Below, piece by piece: positions 1 through 10,915 of a DNA stretch of 64,000 nucleotides. The stretch is taken from the NCBI GenBank assembly GCA_034401135.1, contig JAWZSP010000002.1, positions 4,340,001-4,404,000 on the forward strand, given 5' to 3'. The notes below the pieces were generated by a model. That model saw nothing but the letters and a program-made list of their open reading frames with translations, ran no database searches and was not told the DNA's origin. Every line of letters begins with the position of its first letter. Positions within the stretch are counted from its first letter, which is position 1. The translations under genes and the position numbers were made by a program. Source of the DNA: Volutella citrinella. Taxonomy: Eukaryota > Ascomycota > Sordariomycetes > Hypocreales > Nectriaceae.

Positions 1-255
1 TCCTGCGTTTGTAAATTGGCAGTGCCTGCGCCAAGGCAACATGCTCGTCCTTGGCCCCCTTATGATCTGCTTCGTGAGAAGGATTCGATGTGCCCCAGCC
101 ACGCCAGACTCAGCTATGCCCATGGCGGATTCTTGTGGGCTACTGCAGCTTATAAAATAGGCGTGGGAGGTAGTAGCCGTTTATTCCGACAATGGCATGA
201 AATTTGCCCGGTCAGGATCAGCATAGGCCAAGATGACTTCTTTGCAACCAAGTCC
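1..255. other. Window edge, no gene seen
   Basis: This stretch lies downstream of the minus-strand amidohydrolase and at the window edge. An 81-codon open frame on the plus strand (16-261) has no family resemblance, and I do not call it a gene. The region probably holds the 3' untranslated region of the amidohydrolase. Confidence 0.4.
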
Positions 256-1707
256 TCATGATCTACCAAATATCTGCAGCCACCTCTTCCGCTCCGGCTC
301 CAGATCTATTCCTGCCGTCTCCTTCCTAATTCTCTCTGCGCGCCGCCCGAGATCCTCCACCAGCCACTCCCAGTCAGCCAGCAGTGTTCCATGACGCTTT
401 CTGATCTTGCCATCAACAATCACCGTATCAATGTGCTTCACTGATGAGTGAAAAACAAGAGCCCCAATTGGGTTCGCCACCGGACTGTTCTCAATGTCAT
501 CACAACGAACCATGACAAGGTCGGCCTTCTTTCCCACTGCAATAGATCCAATGAGCCGATCTAACTGCATGACTTCGGCTCCACCCATCGTGGCAATACG
601 CAGAACGTCAGATGTCTTGCGGTTAACGACAAGAGGATCGCCGGTTGTATTCTCCTGGACCCGCTGAGTCTGTAAAGAGAGCCGCATCTGAGCAATAAAG
701 TCGTTGCCCTGGTTAGATGTGATATCTATGCCCAAGCAGGTACGGCAACCTTTGTCCTTTGCCCTATATGTGGCTGGGTAACCCATGCTCATTTGCAACT
801 CTGTATCAGGCGTGCACACAAGACCTGCCCCAGCGGACTGGATAGCTCCCAGTTCCTTTTCGGTAAGGGTGGCACCGTGGCTAAAGACCAGGTCCGGACC
901 TAGCAGCCCAGCGTCTGCGATGTGCTGAACGGTCCCCCTTCGTGACAAGTCCATAGGACCCATGGCAACGTGCATGGTGATGATGCGAGCCCCTAGATCC
1001 CGCGACTCCTTAATCTCGCGGAATACGTCCTCTAGGGGTTGTGACTCGGGCTCGTTGGGCGCAGTCCCAAAGGTGAGAAGCTGAGTGGCCGGATCGTTGT
1101 CACCAAAGAACTTGTTGCGGACCCGAGCAGCATCGGCAACTCGGGCGGCGTGTGGGAAGTCTGGTGTCGACGATGTTGCAAGCCCTTTTGCGTCGAGAGG
1201 TGGGTTTGGATAGAAGCCATAGCAGAAGGTCCCGCGGATGCCAGCGTCCTGGAGCGCTCTGACGGCCGCGTCCGAGTGTTTCGGGGAGTTGAGGACATGG
1301 CAGTGATCCAAAACCGACGTCACACCATTATTCAGCAGGCTAAGAGCAGCGATGTAGTTGGCGAGATAGGTATCCTCGGCGGTGAACAGACTCCCGTACA
1401 CGCTGCGCATGTAGCATACGTAGTCGAACAGCGACCAGTCCGTAGCTATGCCACGAAGTAGCTGTTGCCACATGTGGTGGTGGCCGTCGATGAAGCCAGG
1501 GATCACGATGCAGCCTTTGGCATCGATAACTTGGACAGCGCCGTCGGGCTGAGAAAGATCGGGGCCGATGGCAGCGATACGGTCGCCCTGGACCAGGATA
1601 TCGTGATGTTCCAAAACCTCGGTTTCGGGGTTCACTGTGAGAACAGTGGCATCCTTGATGAGGATGAACTCGGGAGATGGCAGAGATGGTTGCTGCTTGG
1701 GAGGCAT
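256..1707 (-). CDS. Amidohydrolase (nucleobase/triazine deaminase-like)
   Basis: A single-exon gene of 483 residues whose start ATG is at 1705-1707. It matches the metal-dependent amidohydrolase family of the cytosine deaminase, guanine deaminase and chlorohydrolase type. The N-terminal beta-sandwich is followed by FIDGHHHMWQ (about residue 75), which carries the HxH metal ligands. Later come ITMHVAMG, FSHGATL and GLGIDITSN-like segments, which supply the remaining His and Asp ligands. The C-terminus returns to the composite domain (IGSIAVGKKADLVMV). Such enzymes hydrolyse ring or amino C-N bonds; the substrate cannot be told from sequence. It is probably cytosolic, since no signal peptide is visible. 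It is transcribed in the same direction as the cupin gene upstream. Its promoter carries the palindrome GTTCGG-C-CCGAAC, shared with the cupin/fumarylacetoacetase promoter and the regulator's promoter, so it is likely part of one catabolic unit. Confidence 0.88.
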   Translation of the reverse strand: MPPKQQPSLPSPEFILIKDATVLTVNPETEVLEHHDILVQGDRIAAIGPDLSQPDGAVQVIDAKGCIVIPGFIDGHHHMWQQLLRGIATDWSLFDYVCYMRSVYGSLFTAEDTYLANYIAALSLLNNGVTSVLDHCHVLNSPKHSDAAVRALQDAGIRGTFCYGFYPNPPLDAKGLATSSTPDFPHAARVADAARVRNKFFGDNDPATQLLTFGTAPNEPESQPLEDVFREIKESRDLGARIITMHVAMGPMDLSRRGTVQHIADAGLLGPDLVFSHGATLTEKELGAIQSAGAGLVCTPDTELQMSMGYPATYRAKDKGCRTCLGIDITSNQGNDFIAQMRLSLQTQRVQENTTGDPLVVNRKTSDVLRIATMGGAEVMQLDRLIGSIAVGKKADLVMVRCDDIENSPVANPIGALVFHSSVKHIDTVIVDGKIRKRHGTLLADWEWLVEDLGRRAERIRKETAGIDLEPERKRWLQIFGRS

Positions 1708-2260
1708 CTTGACGGTTCTGGTCTGTCTGACGGTTGTGCTGTGTCTGGTTCGGGTTTTCTCTCGAGGTTAACCAGCCATTTAAATAGTCGTCGAAAGGTC
1801 CCTCCTTCGACCTGAGCTGGGGAAACCAAAGTCCTCATTGAAAGCAAAAGTTCTTAGCGTTTCCTGGTAAAACTGGGGAAAGCGTTCGGCCCGAACGTCA
1901 GAGGAGGGGGGAGTGCGGGGAACGCGGGGAAGAGACCATGAAAAATGACACCACACATAGTAAAGATCGCCACAGTGAACGCAACGAGAATTGCACCACA
2001 ATGTAGGCGAACTATTCACTCTTGGCGAAAGGGAACCCTTTGATAATAAAGATCCCGCGAGCTAATATCAATTTCAGCTGTGTTCTTTAAAAGCATCTCG
2101 ATGCAAGCTTCATTCATTGCTCTCACGTCACTGACTTTACATGCCGTTCCATTCGATACGGAGACTGAAATTGAGGATGCTGATGTTATCTCTATTTGGG
2201 CTCTGCACAATTCATGATTGAAATCCACCATGCCATTGACAAGCAACAGCTTCCTCCTGC
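1708..2260. promoter_or_regulatory. Promoter of amidohydrolase with GTTCGGCCCGAAC element
   Basis: A 553-base gap between the cupin stop and the amidohydrolase start. At 1884-1896 it holds a perfect inverted repeat, GTTCGG-C-CCGAAC, i.e. CGG and CCG triplets one base apart, which is a layout Zn(2)Cys(6) factors can bind. The same core occurs at 3042-3054 and, on the other strand, at 7579-7590. No other gene was recognised. Confidence 0.5.
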
Positions 2261-2830
2261 TCAGTGAGAGCCCGGAAGCCCCATCCCCGCCTTGTCCTCG
2301 CCCAGCTCAACGCCTCCGATGGTGATGGGCTCAGCGTGGAAGAGAATGAACACAATCCTCGCCCATTTGTCGGTGCTATTAACCCACTTATGCATGGTGC
2401 CCCTCTGGACGACGAGATCGCCCGGTCGCGCAGTCCGGGATTCTCCAGAATCGAGGATGCACTGCAGCTCTCCCGAAACAACAATGCCGTAGTCCAAGCT
2501 CACGGTGCGATGCATTGGCGAATCGCATTTTGGAGGTATATCGCAGTACCTCAGAATGGTGCCTCCATGCTTGACCAATCCTGATGCTTTCCTGTTGGCA
2601 TATGCCTCCTTGAAGGCAGTCAAGTCCTCGTCCCCTGCCAAGGGAACGGGGAGGCCCTGGGTTTTGTATCCCAGCTCGAAACCAGCTGATTGTCCATCAG
2701 TGGTCGTGACGTCCCAGAATGAGAGAGGCTCGTCCAATTCACTAGAGTAGATGGAATTTCCCTGTTCATCGTGGGTTGTGATGAAGCGGTTGATCTGTGG
2801 GAGGGTTGATGTGGTATTTTCGGATGCCAT
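2261..2830 (-). CDS. Cupin-domain protein
   Basis: A single-exon gene of 189 residues. The C-terminal half is a small single-domain cupin. A glycine-rich turn (VVSGELQCILDSGE, about residue 118) is followed by the second cupin motif, PGDLVVQRGTMHKWVN (about 135-150), whose His is a typical metal ligand. The first motif is poorly kept, with His in SPMHRTVSLDYG. Stand-alone cupins of this size in fungi often sit beside degradative oxidases and hydrolases and may be isomerases, dioxygenase-like enzymes or structural proteins; I cannot choose between these. It is transcribed divergently from the fumarylacetoacetase-like gene with 369 bases between the start codons, so the two probably share regulation. 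Confidence 0.8.
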   Translation of the reverse strand: MASENTTSTLPQINRFITTHDEQGNSIYSSELDEPLSFWDVTTTDGQSAGFELGYKTQGLPVPLAGDEDLTAFKEAYANRKASGLVKHGGTILRYCDIPPKCDSPMHRTVSLDYGIVVSGELQCILDSGESRTARPGDLVVQRGTMHKWVNSTDKWARIVFILFHAEPITIGGVELGEDKAGMGLPGSH

Positions 2831-3199
2831 TTTTCTGAATACTGAAAAATTATGAGTAAAATGATAGCGCCAGGGACGGGTAAGATATCAGACAATTTGT
2901 TCTTAAATACGTCGATTCCACGTCGTCGGCCCGGGCCTATGATTTGCCTGCTACCCATTGAACATGGAGTAGGAGTGGGGCCCGGAAACCAAGCCCCGCG
3001 GCTTCTGGATGAGTGCTCGCCGACGGTGGTGCAAATGAGCGGTTCGGCCCGAGCGATTCGGCCAAAGTCATTCGGCTTCCATTTCATCCTAGGTAACGAT
3101 ACCTCCTGAGCTATAAACCTGCCCATACATGCAATAGCGAAAGGCCTTCTCACTTCATTCAAGCACCAGCATCAGCTTGTCGACTGCGACACAATCACC
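2831..3199. promoter_or_regulatory. Divergent cupin / FAH-like promoter
   Basis: This region carries GTTCGGCCCGAGC at 3042-3054, which matches the amidohydrolase promoter palindrome in 12 of 13 positions. Two more TTCGGC half-sites follow within 30 bases. The spacing suggests a single bidirectional control region for the cupin and the hydrolase. Confidence 0.5.
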
Positions 3200-4796
3200 A
3201 TGGTTGCCTACCCGTTCCCAATCCCTCTGGGATCTCCGTTTCCAATCACCAACATACCATTTGGGATTTTCAGTACAGTTGAGCAGGTAGGTACTCTAGT
3301 CAGCAAAACGGCCCTGTTAGACTGACTAAGATGAACGAAGGGCACGCCTCGACCCGGTGTCGCCGTTGGGGACCACATTCTGGATCTGCAGCAGATGGTC
3401 GACAATGGATTGAATGTCGAAGAAGGTGTCCGATCTGCCCTTTTCTCGGTGAGCACGCTACATTTCCCCCCTTTTCCTACCTGCGTGGCCTGACTGATAG
3501 AGGAAATTGGGGTTCGTTTTGTAGACTTCCTTGAATGCATTGGCTGCGGTTCCCGGAGAAGGCTACAGGAGCCTTCGCAAATCAATCCAAGCAGCTCTAA
3601 TTGATCCAACTTCACTGCTGTATGCAGTCCAAGGCCAAGAATTGAGCGAGAAGATAGTCATTGAGCGGCATCAGGCTACCATGCACCTTCCGATGAAGAT
3701 CGGGGCCTTCACCGACTTCTCGTGTTCTCTGGAACATGTGCAAACGGTAACAAGGAACCTCCCTTCCCTATTTTTGTGCAGGACTTGACGATCATGACGC
3801 ACAGGTTGGAAGTATCGCAGGGTACCCCAAAGTTCCCGACAACTTTTTCAACATCCCCCTCGCCTACAACGGGAGGGCTTCCTCCGTCATGCTCGGCGAC
3901 AAAGACGTCACGCGGCCATGGGGTGCGGTTCCCACCGCCAATGGTGTAGAATATGCGCCCTGCCAGCGCTTCGACTACGAGGTTGAGCTGGGGGTATTCT
4001 TGTCCAAGCCTGTTCCCTACGGCCAGGCCGTTTTGGCTGCCAAGGCCAGGGAGCACATCTTTGGCCTCGTACTTCTCAACGACTGGAGCGCGCGTGACAT
4101 CCAGTTCTACGAGATGACTCCGCTTGGCCCTTTCAACGGCAAGGCCACTGCAACTAGTATTTCTCCTTGGATTGTCACCTTGGCGGCCCTCGAAGAGGCA
4201 GGGGCTTTCGTTGACGTGACCCCTGCCAACGGAGGGGAATCTGCGTCCCTGTCATTCCTGGAGTGCTCTGAAAGCTTTTCTGTTCGTGTTTCATCATATT
4301 TGTCGAGTGAGTGGTTTCTCTGTCTTCATCCGCCTCAAATCCTACCGGTTTTGGCCCACGGACTTAGGCAACAGCATCACCCCTACTCACAATTCTACGC
4401 TTAGGAAATCAACGTGACCAGAAAGACGAGCTTGCCCATAGTAACCTGAAACATCTCCACTGGTCCCCGTTCCAAATGTTGGCGCACCAGAGTAGCTCTG
4501 GATGCGGTATGGACACGGGTGATCTCATAGGCACTGGGACTCTATCATCTTCAGAAGATCAGCTGGCTGAGGCACGGATCGAGCGTGAGAGTGAGCATGT
4601 GAAGGGGTCGGGCTGCCTGTACGAGCTCACACGCGCCGGTAGCAAGCCCTTCATCCTTTCTGATGGCTCTGAGCTCAGGTGGCTTGAAGACGGCGACGTG
4701 GTCATATTTGAAGGCTGGGCAGGCAAGGGTAGTCGGGCGATTGGCTTTGGCGAGCTCTCGACCAAGGTTGTCGCGGCAAAGGACATACTGGACTAG
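3200..4796 (+). CDS. Fumarylacetoacetase-like hydrolase (FAH family)
   Basis: A five-exon gene: 3200-3286, 3341-3448, 3525-3746, 3805-4306, 4405-4796 (436 residues; all phases agree). The N-terminal SH3-like domain (PFPITNIPFGIFST) and the C-terminal FAH domain are complete. Metal-ligand and catalytic residues known from mammalian FAH are all visible: Asp in GAFTDF, His in LEHVQT, the Glu pair in YEVELG, and Asp in LNDWSARDIQ followed by PLGPFNGKATATSISPW. FAH splits the C-C bond of fumarylacetoacetate into fumarate and acetoacetate at the end of tyrosine/phenylacetate breakdown. No homogentisate dioxygenase or maleylacetoacetate isomerase lies nearby, and the partners are an amidohydrolase and a cupin. 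This copy may therefore act on a different acylpyruvate-type product. Confidence 0.9.
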
Positions 4797-4864
4797 GGGA
4801 AATGCACATATTTGCAGTGAGTTTGTTGTTTGCTGTTGCAGAACTATCTGTCGGTTTAGAGCAC

Positions 4865-7504
4865 CTAGGTTGGATAGAATGTCCAAAGGCTAATATCAAT
4901 GTCGCCGACATCTCCGTAAAGCATGTCCTCGCTAATACTAGCAATGATATTTTGCAGAAATGGTCCGCCATCACCACCTGGATCAAGGAACAAATCGTCA
5001 CTGTGCACATTTGGTTCATCTTCTGCGACTCTCTGCTCTACATGCTCGACCTGGCGGTGCTGAGGGTCGGAAATACGTTGAGTGGCTCCTTTTGGAGTTT
5101 GTTGTGCCGGAATTTCGACGTAGGCAGTTGCAATAATGTCTTCTTGGTGATGGGTCGGGCTATTGACGCCAGTGACTGGTACTTGGATTGGCTGTGCCGA
5201 GTTCAAACAAGACGGGCTATCAAGCGAGTCGCGTAACCCCAGCGTGCCATCGACCGAATTTTGCAACTTCGTTGCCTAGAAACTAGTAGTTAGTCTAAGC
5301 CTCCGAGGGCAGGCCCTGAACAAGATCAGAGACATTTCACTAAAGGACTTACAGCCAGTGTTAAAGGCTGCCAGGCGGCCTTGAGCAAATCCAGCAAGTC
5401 AATCGTATCCCGCACCAGCTCCAGCAGCTGGGTAGAGGGAGAAACTTGGCTTGGCTCATTCTCGTTCCCATGCCGTCGGGCAGCTGACCTCGCCAGGCTG
5501 AGAAGGATGGAGGTGGCTACAAAGCTGGCAAAACCAACGAGGGCGCTCAGCCTTGTCATGTCGCTCTCCTTTGACATGTAATCCCGGATCAGTAGACAGT
5601 GCATCACGGCGTGCTTGGCGGCGACTTGCGCGTTGATTCTGGTCTGATCTCTCGGGGCGCTGGGATCAGGGGGTCGTCCGGAAAACAGGGAGACCAATGG
5701 ACATCGTAGAACCATCTGGCACAGGTGATACAAGGAGTGCAAGATGACTCTCTTGGCTGAATCTCGGCGAGATGACCCCTCCTCGGGTGGGTAAGGAGGG
5801 AATGCGGTAGAGTCGTAGATTGTCTTGGCCTTGGCAGAGAGCGCCTCGGCTTCACCCAAGTCCGGAGGTCCTGAGACGTCTCTCGATATTGTTTGGACCC
5901 GAGCCCTAAAGTGAGGTAAGTCAGCACCGTTATCTGCCCCCTGGGTAAAATTCTCTAGGGCGCGAACCATATTCCCATTAGTTTTAGAAATTCCGGGATG
6001 GATCCGTTACATTTGGCATGGCTGCCATTATTGACTGATGCTGTCTCCGGGCTGCTGACGATGCAGTTCCAATTTGCATCCATGCTCTGACAAGGCTGAC
6101 AGGACGCTGCGGACGCTGAACGGGGTTGAATGGAAGGGGCAGGGAGTGGCACGCCGGCTGCTTCTCCCCAGGCATCGCGGGCGAGCGAGACTGGAATGGC
6201 CGCAGTACACAACGTAGCCCAGCATGCCCAGAACACGCCCCGCTCACGCTCTTCAAAACGGGGGGTCGGCTCACTTGTCTCGTTGCCAAGCATGCCTGGC
6301 GGCAGGCGGAGAGTTGAGCAGGCGTTATACGCGATAGCTGTTGCAAATGTCAGGACGCGGAATCATACGATGGTATAGGGCGACGGCAGCGAATTTGCAA
6401 ACCATCCACGGACCTAGATGCATCTTGGCACGAGTGACTTGGCTGGTGGCAAACCAATATAATCCAAGACATTCGAATGTTTGAATGTGCGAGAGCGAGG
6501 GTCGGTCTGCCTGTAGAAGAACCTCCTGGCCCGCAGCCTCGGCCCAGGCATGCCCACTGTAAGCATACGGGGCCAAGATCATGAGGTCTGTAGGTTGCGT
6601 GGTGGGGTTGAGCATCGACCGCCTAGTTCCAGGCTGATTGAGAAACCTGGGAGATGCTACGTATTAGCCAAGCAGGTCTGTTAATCACTAAGCTACGCCA
6701 AGGGGAAGGGCAAGTACAAGGAGGCGAGGGCAAAGACAGCCCTCAGGACATAGGCGGGCACCTCATCGTCCAGGTATGATCGGAAGAAGTCGGCTTGGGA
6801 GAAGATCAACTCTGCGTTGTACACGCGTTCAAAGTAGACTTCGAGAAGCGCGAACCCGATTGCCCGAGGGGGCAACTCGTTTGAACCGTGACTGATGATT
6901 GGATCGAGCTGGTCCCAAGATGAGATGTCAAGATCACCCTCTTTGGCTACCAAGGGAAGGATACTCACTTGCCCGGGCTGGTTCGTCTGGCGCCGGTCAA
7001 GGGCTAATTGGACGTCATGGCCACGAGGATCCACAGGCGGGTCAAGCGATGGGCGATCGGTCAAAGCTGTTTCAACTTCAATACAGGACGGCGAGGCCGG
7101 TTCGTGTTGGTCGTCATCTTGATCGGGTGCGGGGTCGTCAGCCGACGGCGCTGGACACGCCTCGGGCCGAATTGGACTTTCGTGCATTGAAATGCCCTGT
7201 GAGACCCGACGGCGGGCGCCAGATGGCCTGCCTCGACGAGCCAAAAGCTTGCGGTCCACGAGTCGCGGGTAGCGACAGTTGGCGGACAGGCGGCTACATC
7301 GTTGGCATATGGGATGCTCTCGGCTGCACCTCAGCTGCCAGGGAAGCAAAAATATGAGCCAAGTTGTCGGACTGTATACTAGAGGAGGAGATGCGGGCGT
7401 ACCTTTTGGCTACGGCATCGTTCGCAGGCTGTACGAGATAGCCCGGGGCCGCCGACGGTCGCCGGAAATGAGGGCACGGCAGCCTCGTTGACGGTCTTGC
7501 TCAT
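4865..7504 (-). CDS. Zn(2)Cys(6) transcription factor, likely regulator of the FAH/cupin/amidohydrolase cluster
   Basis: A six-exon gene on the minus strand: 7403-7504, 6697-7334, 6414-6556, 5968-6337, 5353-5905, 4865-5275 (738 residues). The first intron splits the zinc cluster; joined, it reads CERCRSQKLRC followed by SREHPICQRCSRLSANC, the six-cysteine pattern. The middle exons give the fungal-specific MHR domain (LGLYWFATSQVTRAK, FWACWATLC, EFLKLMGIWARV). What first looks like a frameshift near 5960 is resolved by an intron at 5906-5967 that restores GIWARV. The C-terminus is polar and acidic, as in activation regions. The start at 7502-7504 was chosen because it leads directly into the cluster; an in-frame ATG lies further upstream at 7748-7750. 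The gene converges on the FAH-like gene, and its own promoter carries the shared GTTCGGCCCGA core. Confidence 0.88.
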
Positions 7505-7839
7505 GCTTGGCCGATGATGGAGATTGTGTTGTGTCAAAGTCAAGGCTGACAGTGGCCCGCCTCCGATCCAAATAGGCCGTCGGGCCGAACCCACCGCTCG
7601 ATATTTGATTGGGCAAGGAGCAGACGGCCTTCTGTGGCTGGTTAGATCGTGGCATGACAGTAATCGAGCACTGAATATTATCTTTACGCTACATAATTGA
7701 CGCAAGCTAATGCTTTTGTTGCGCGTTATCAATTGAGCGAGGCCAAGCAACGGGCGTCAATGCGTTGTAACGGGAGCATCTCTGTAATTAATTAAGAACC
7801 TGATTGCATCTCACCATCTCACTATCTATATCGCGTCGA
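7505..7839. promoter_or_regulatory. Promoter of the first C6 regulator with GTCGGGCCGAAC site
   Basis: GTCGGGCCGAAC at 7579-7590 is the reverse complement of GTTCGGCCCGAC, the same core as at 1884 and 3042. It lies 75 bases upstream of the chosen start and could allow self-regulation. The rest also contains the 3' end of the neighbouring membrane protein gene. Confidence 0.45.
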
Positions 7840-9680
7840 TCATCTGGTCAGGTATGTGTAGCCGCCCTCTTGCGTGCGTTCTACAGTAACCCTCTGTGTA
7901 CGACCATCGGTCAGTTCCCCAAACAACATGTCCGTCTCTTTGACCGGTCCTCTGACGTGCTGCGGATTCTCAAAGTAGTTTGCCACTACTCCCACAGCCG
8001 TCATTCTCTCCACCAACTCGTGTGTTTCCCCATCACGACCAGCCCGGACTGCAATCAGAGCGAGAACAATCCCCGAAATGGCAAAGAGCAGGTTGGCCAG
8101 GAGGAGCGCAATAAACGGCGCCAGTGGCACCCGAGCGACAATGATGGGATTTCGGTACTGGGGGCTGCTTCCCGTCGTTGAGCCCAGAGCCGTCACACCC
8201 ATGGCCATGGCTGTGCGGTCGAATTCCGGAGCCCAGATGTCCAGCATCTCCTGAGCACTGTTTCCGAATCCTGCGAAGCTAAAGGCCTGCTGCAGCGTGT
8301 ACTCGGCGGCGAGGGTGAAGCCTATTGGGCTCTGCAGGGCGTTTGTTACACTAATGTTGCTCTCTGTGGCTGAAAAGTCGATAATTGAGCCGTTGGCGAC
8401 GCGGTAGTTGATGTCGACGACGGTAGTTGAGCAGTTGAAGATGAGAGCTCGATCGCCGTGAACCTCGGTGACGATTTCAGGATCGTTGGCTGGGGTTGGC
8501 CACTGGCTAGGTAACCAAACAGCCCCAATCAGATAAAAGGGATTCTGCACGCCCTTGGTACCAGTGGAGGAGGCAGACAGGTCTGGGTCAGAGTAGTACT
8601 TCATCTGTATCTGGGGCTTCATTGTCCCATCAAAGCCGCTCTTGGTGCAGTTGAATGGCGTGGCTGCACCAATCATGTTGTCGCCGAGTTTGCAAGTTTT
8701 GCTTCGAGCTGTGCACTTGGAGCTCATGCCGTACGTACGAGCTGAAAAGTCCTGCCGCATGTTTACGGTGGTATCGCTCGGTGCCATGTACTGATATGTG
8801 ATTCCGTCCTGCGCGTGCCGTTTGACTACAGCGACAGTGGAAAGATTGTTAAGGACTTGCACAGGGTCGATCAGGCTTGGGAGAAGAAAGGTATTGGTAG
8901 CGGCGGGGTTGAGAGTGCAGGCTGGCTCGCGGACACCCACCGGAAGGCTCATGTAGAATTGCGACTGCGCAGAGTACGAATTGTTGTTGACAAGGCACCG
9001 CGGGAGCAGTGCAAAGCTGAGGTTTGTGCCAGGGCTTCGTGTGTAGTGAAACACGTTTTGTGATTTGAGCGATACGTGAAGCCAGGTATCCGTTGCGAAG
9101 ACAAAAGCACTACAGGTGGCATAAGAACATGTACGAAGCCGTGGTGGGAGTATACGAACCTGAGGAGAATCCCAAGCATGACGGTTTTGGTCAGAACCAG
9201 CATCGAAGAAGCCATTTTCGCTCTCTTCCCGGTGTACGAGAACCAATATCTCAGCGTCTTCCAGAGAACAGCATACGTCGACCCGGCTCTCATCTCAACC
9301 ATGGCAGCTAGCTGGAAGGGAGTCGGAAGTTGAGCGACGAGGCCATGGCGCAGACCGTGCAAAACACTTCGAGCCGAGGGATACGCTGTGAGCAGGACCA
9401 AAAACGGGCTGATTATGGAGGCCAGCGTGCTCGACCACGAGGAAATGGTTGCGAATCTTGCCGTGTCGATGTTGACCAAGACTTCGCTGCGCAGAGCCTG
9501 GAACGAGCCGGGCTCTGCGTACACAGCCACAATAGCGACGAGAACCGCATCAATCAGCAGGGCCGGCAGCGTAACAATGAGAAATGCTGTCCAGATGTTG
9601 AAGCCTTGGCCTGCCATCTGTGGAGGGCCCACGCCGATGAGGGGGTGGCCTTGCGGCGGGTGTTGGAGTGGTTCCTTCAT
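7840..9680 (-). CDS. Membrane-anchored hypothetical protein
   Basis: A two-exon gene: 9160-9680 and 7840-9109 (596 residues; intron phase checked). I do not recognise the family by function. Visible features are an N-terminal hydrophobic helix (FNIWTAFLIVTLPALLIDAVLVAIVAVY) and a second at about residue 80 (SIISPFLVLLTAYP). A third lies at about residue 165, followed by a long luminal or extracellular region with N-glycosylation sequons (NCS, NGS, NIS) and several cysteines. A strong helix near the C-terminus (APFIALLLANLLFAISGIVLALIAV) leads into a hydrophilic tail. This layout (short cytosolic N-terminus, large outside domain, C-terminal helix and tail) is common among uncharacterised ascomycete plasma-membrane proteins. 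Confidence 0.8.
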
Positions 9681-10109
9681 TACGACAGTGTGCAGACTGC
9701 AGAGTCGCAGACGGGCTTGGTACGAGAAACTCGACGCAAAATGCGAGCGCGGGGGTATTTATCGAGGCAATGCTCGGGCGACACGAGGATGCGGCTGGAT
9801 GCAGTGTCTTGGGCTATTGGCGCCCGTTTCACAACAACAGCCAGTCATGGGCGTCGTCTGCCACGCCAGACTCGTTGTGACGCGCCATCGTTTCAGCTCC
9901 AGGGGGCTTGGACAGCGCCACTCGGCTTCCTGGGGCCGGTACAGGCTCCGCTGGACGGATATGCGGCTTATATTCGAGAGTTGCCCTCTACGAGGGAACA
10001 TAATTGTGATACTACGAATTGTGAAATTTTGACAGATGAGGCGACTGGTGGTTTGAATTGCCCTATCAAGCTAGGCGTATATATGTCTCCTGGGTCTTCT
10101 ATGCTGAAC
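9681..10109. other. Upstream region of the membrane protein gene, with one copy of a 15-base direct repeat
   Basis: The promoter side of the minus-strand membrane protein gene. TATATTCGAGAGTTG at 9969-9983 is repeated exactly at 10916-10930, at the far edge of the AT-rich block. A small hairpin CCCTC-TAC-GAGGG follows the first copy directly. Open frames here are out of phase with any family. Confidence 0.4.
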
Positions 10110-10915
10110 CTTAGTTCTACTTGTTAATAGCCCTATCGCTGCTTGTTGCGTGCCTTCTTCTGTAGCTTCTCCGCTACTTCTACTAGCTTCTTTACCTAAT
10201 TACTATTCTTCTCCCTAATCCTAGAAAGGATATCCTTCTTTAGGCCTTTATTTTCTTTCTTCTATAAAAAGTAAATACTCTATATAGCCTCTATACTGAC
10301 TTCCCTACCTATTAATTTATATCTAAATATTAAGAGATATATTAGTATCTTATTAAATTATATATTAATTAAGATATCTTATAGGTTTAGGCTTTTAGCT
10401 AGTAGCTTAAAGTTAATTATTTTCTCTAAGAGAAGACTCTTTTTAAAGATAAAGGGAGCGTTGATTAGTAGTATCTTAAGGTTGTTAGGTAATAGCAGGC
10501 AGGAGATATATATATATGTGTGTGTATACAAGCGTTGGCTTGCTTAGCTGCTAGCTTAGTTACTTACTTAGCTGCTTGCTTAACAAGCTAGGGGAAAGGT
10601 ATTATAATATAGCTAGCGCACGCCCGGCGTTGGGTCATCTAGCATAGATAACTTTATCCTTGCGCCTGCAGCTATAAAGGTTAGAAACCTTAAAGTATAT
10701 AAGTTTATTACAACCTTCTTATAACCTTTAGTAGTGCAGAGACCTTAATAGATAAGAAGGCCGCTATTTATTATATCTATTAAATACTAATTATAACTTA
10801 TTATAGACTAATATTATAATTAAGATATTAAGTATAATATCTACTATAAAATTTACTATAGTTTCTATTATATATATATCAGGCTGTGTATTACACGGGC
10901 TTATTGACTATCTTC
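10110..10915. mobile_element. AT-rich relic block with RIP-like base bias
   Basis: About 800 bases very rich in TA steps and nearly free of CA and TG steps on both strands, unlike the flanking DNA. That bias is the mark left by repeat-induced point mutation (RIP) on duplicated DNA in ascomycetes. No reading frame longer than a few dozen codons survives, so the original element cannot be named. Low-complexity tracts (TATATATATGTGTGTG near 10510) and repeated TTAGCTGCTTGCT-like words occur inside. The block is bracketed by the 15-base repeat at 9969 and 10916. Confidence 0.5.

Noticed and set aside
1465..1815. Plus-strand 116-codon frame over the amidohydrolase
   Set aside because: It is an antisense shadow of a conserved coding region; the same applies to most other frames opposite long exons, such as 40222-40887 and 50472-51350.
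4802..5236. Plus-strand 144-codon frame after the FAH-like gene
   Set aside because: It overlaps the last exon of the minus-strand regulator, whose translation continues the regulator frame across a clear intron.
5906..5967. Apparent frameshift in the first C6 regulator, where KLMGIW runs into a stop and the next frame resumes
   Set aside because: An intron with a GTTCGC donor, GCTGAC branch site and TTTAG acceptor joins the frames as GIWARV, the expected family sequence, and all other phases fit.
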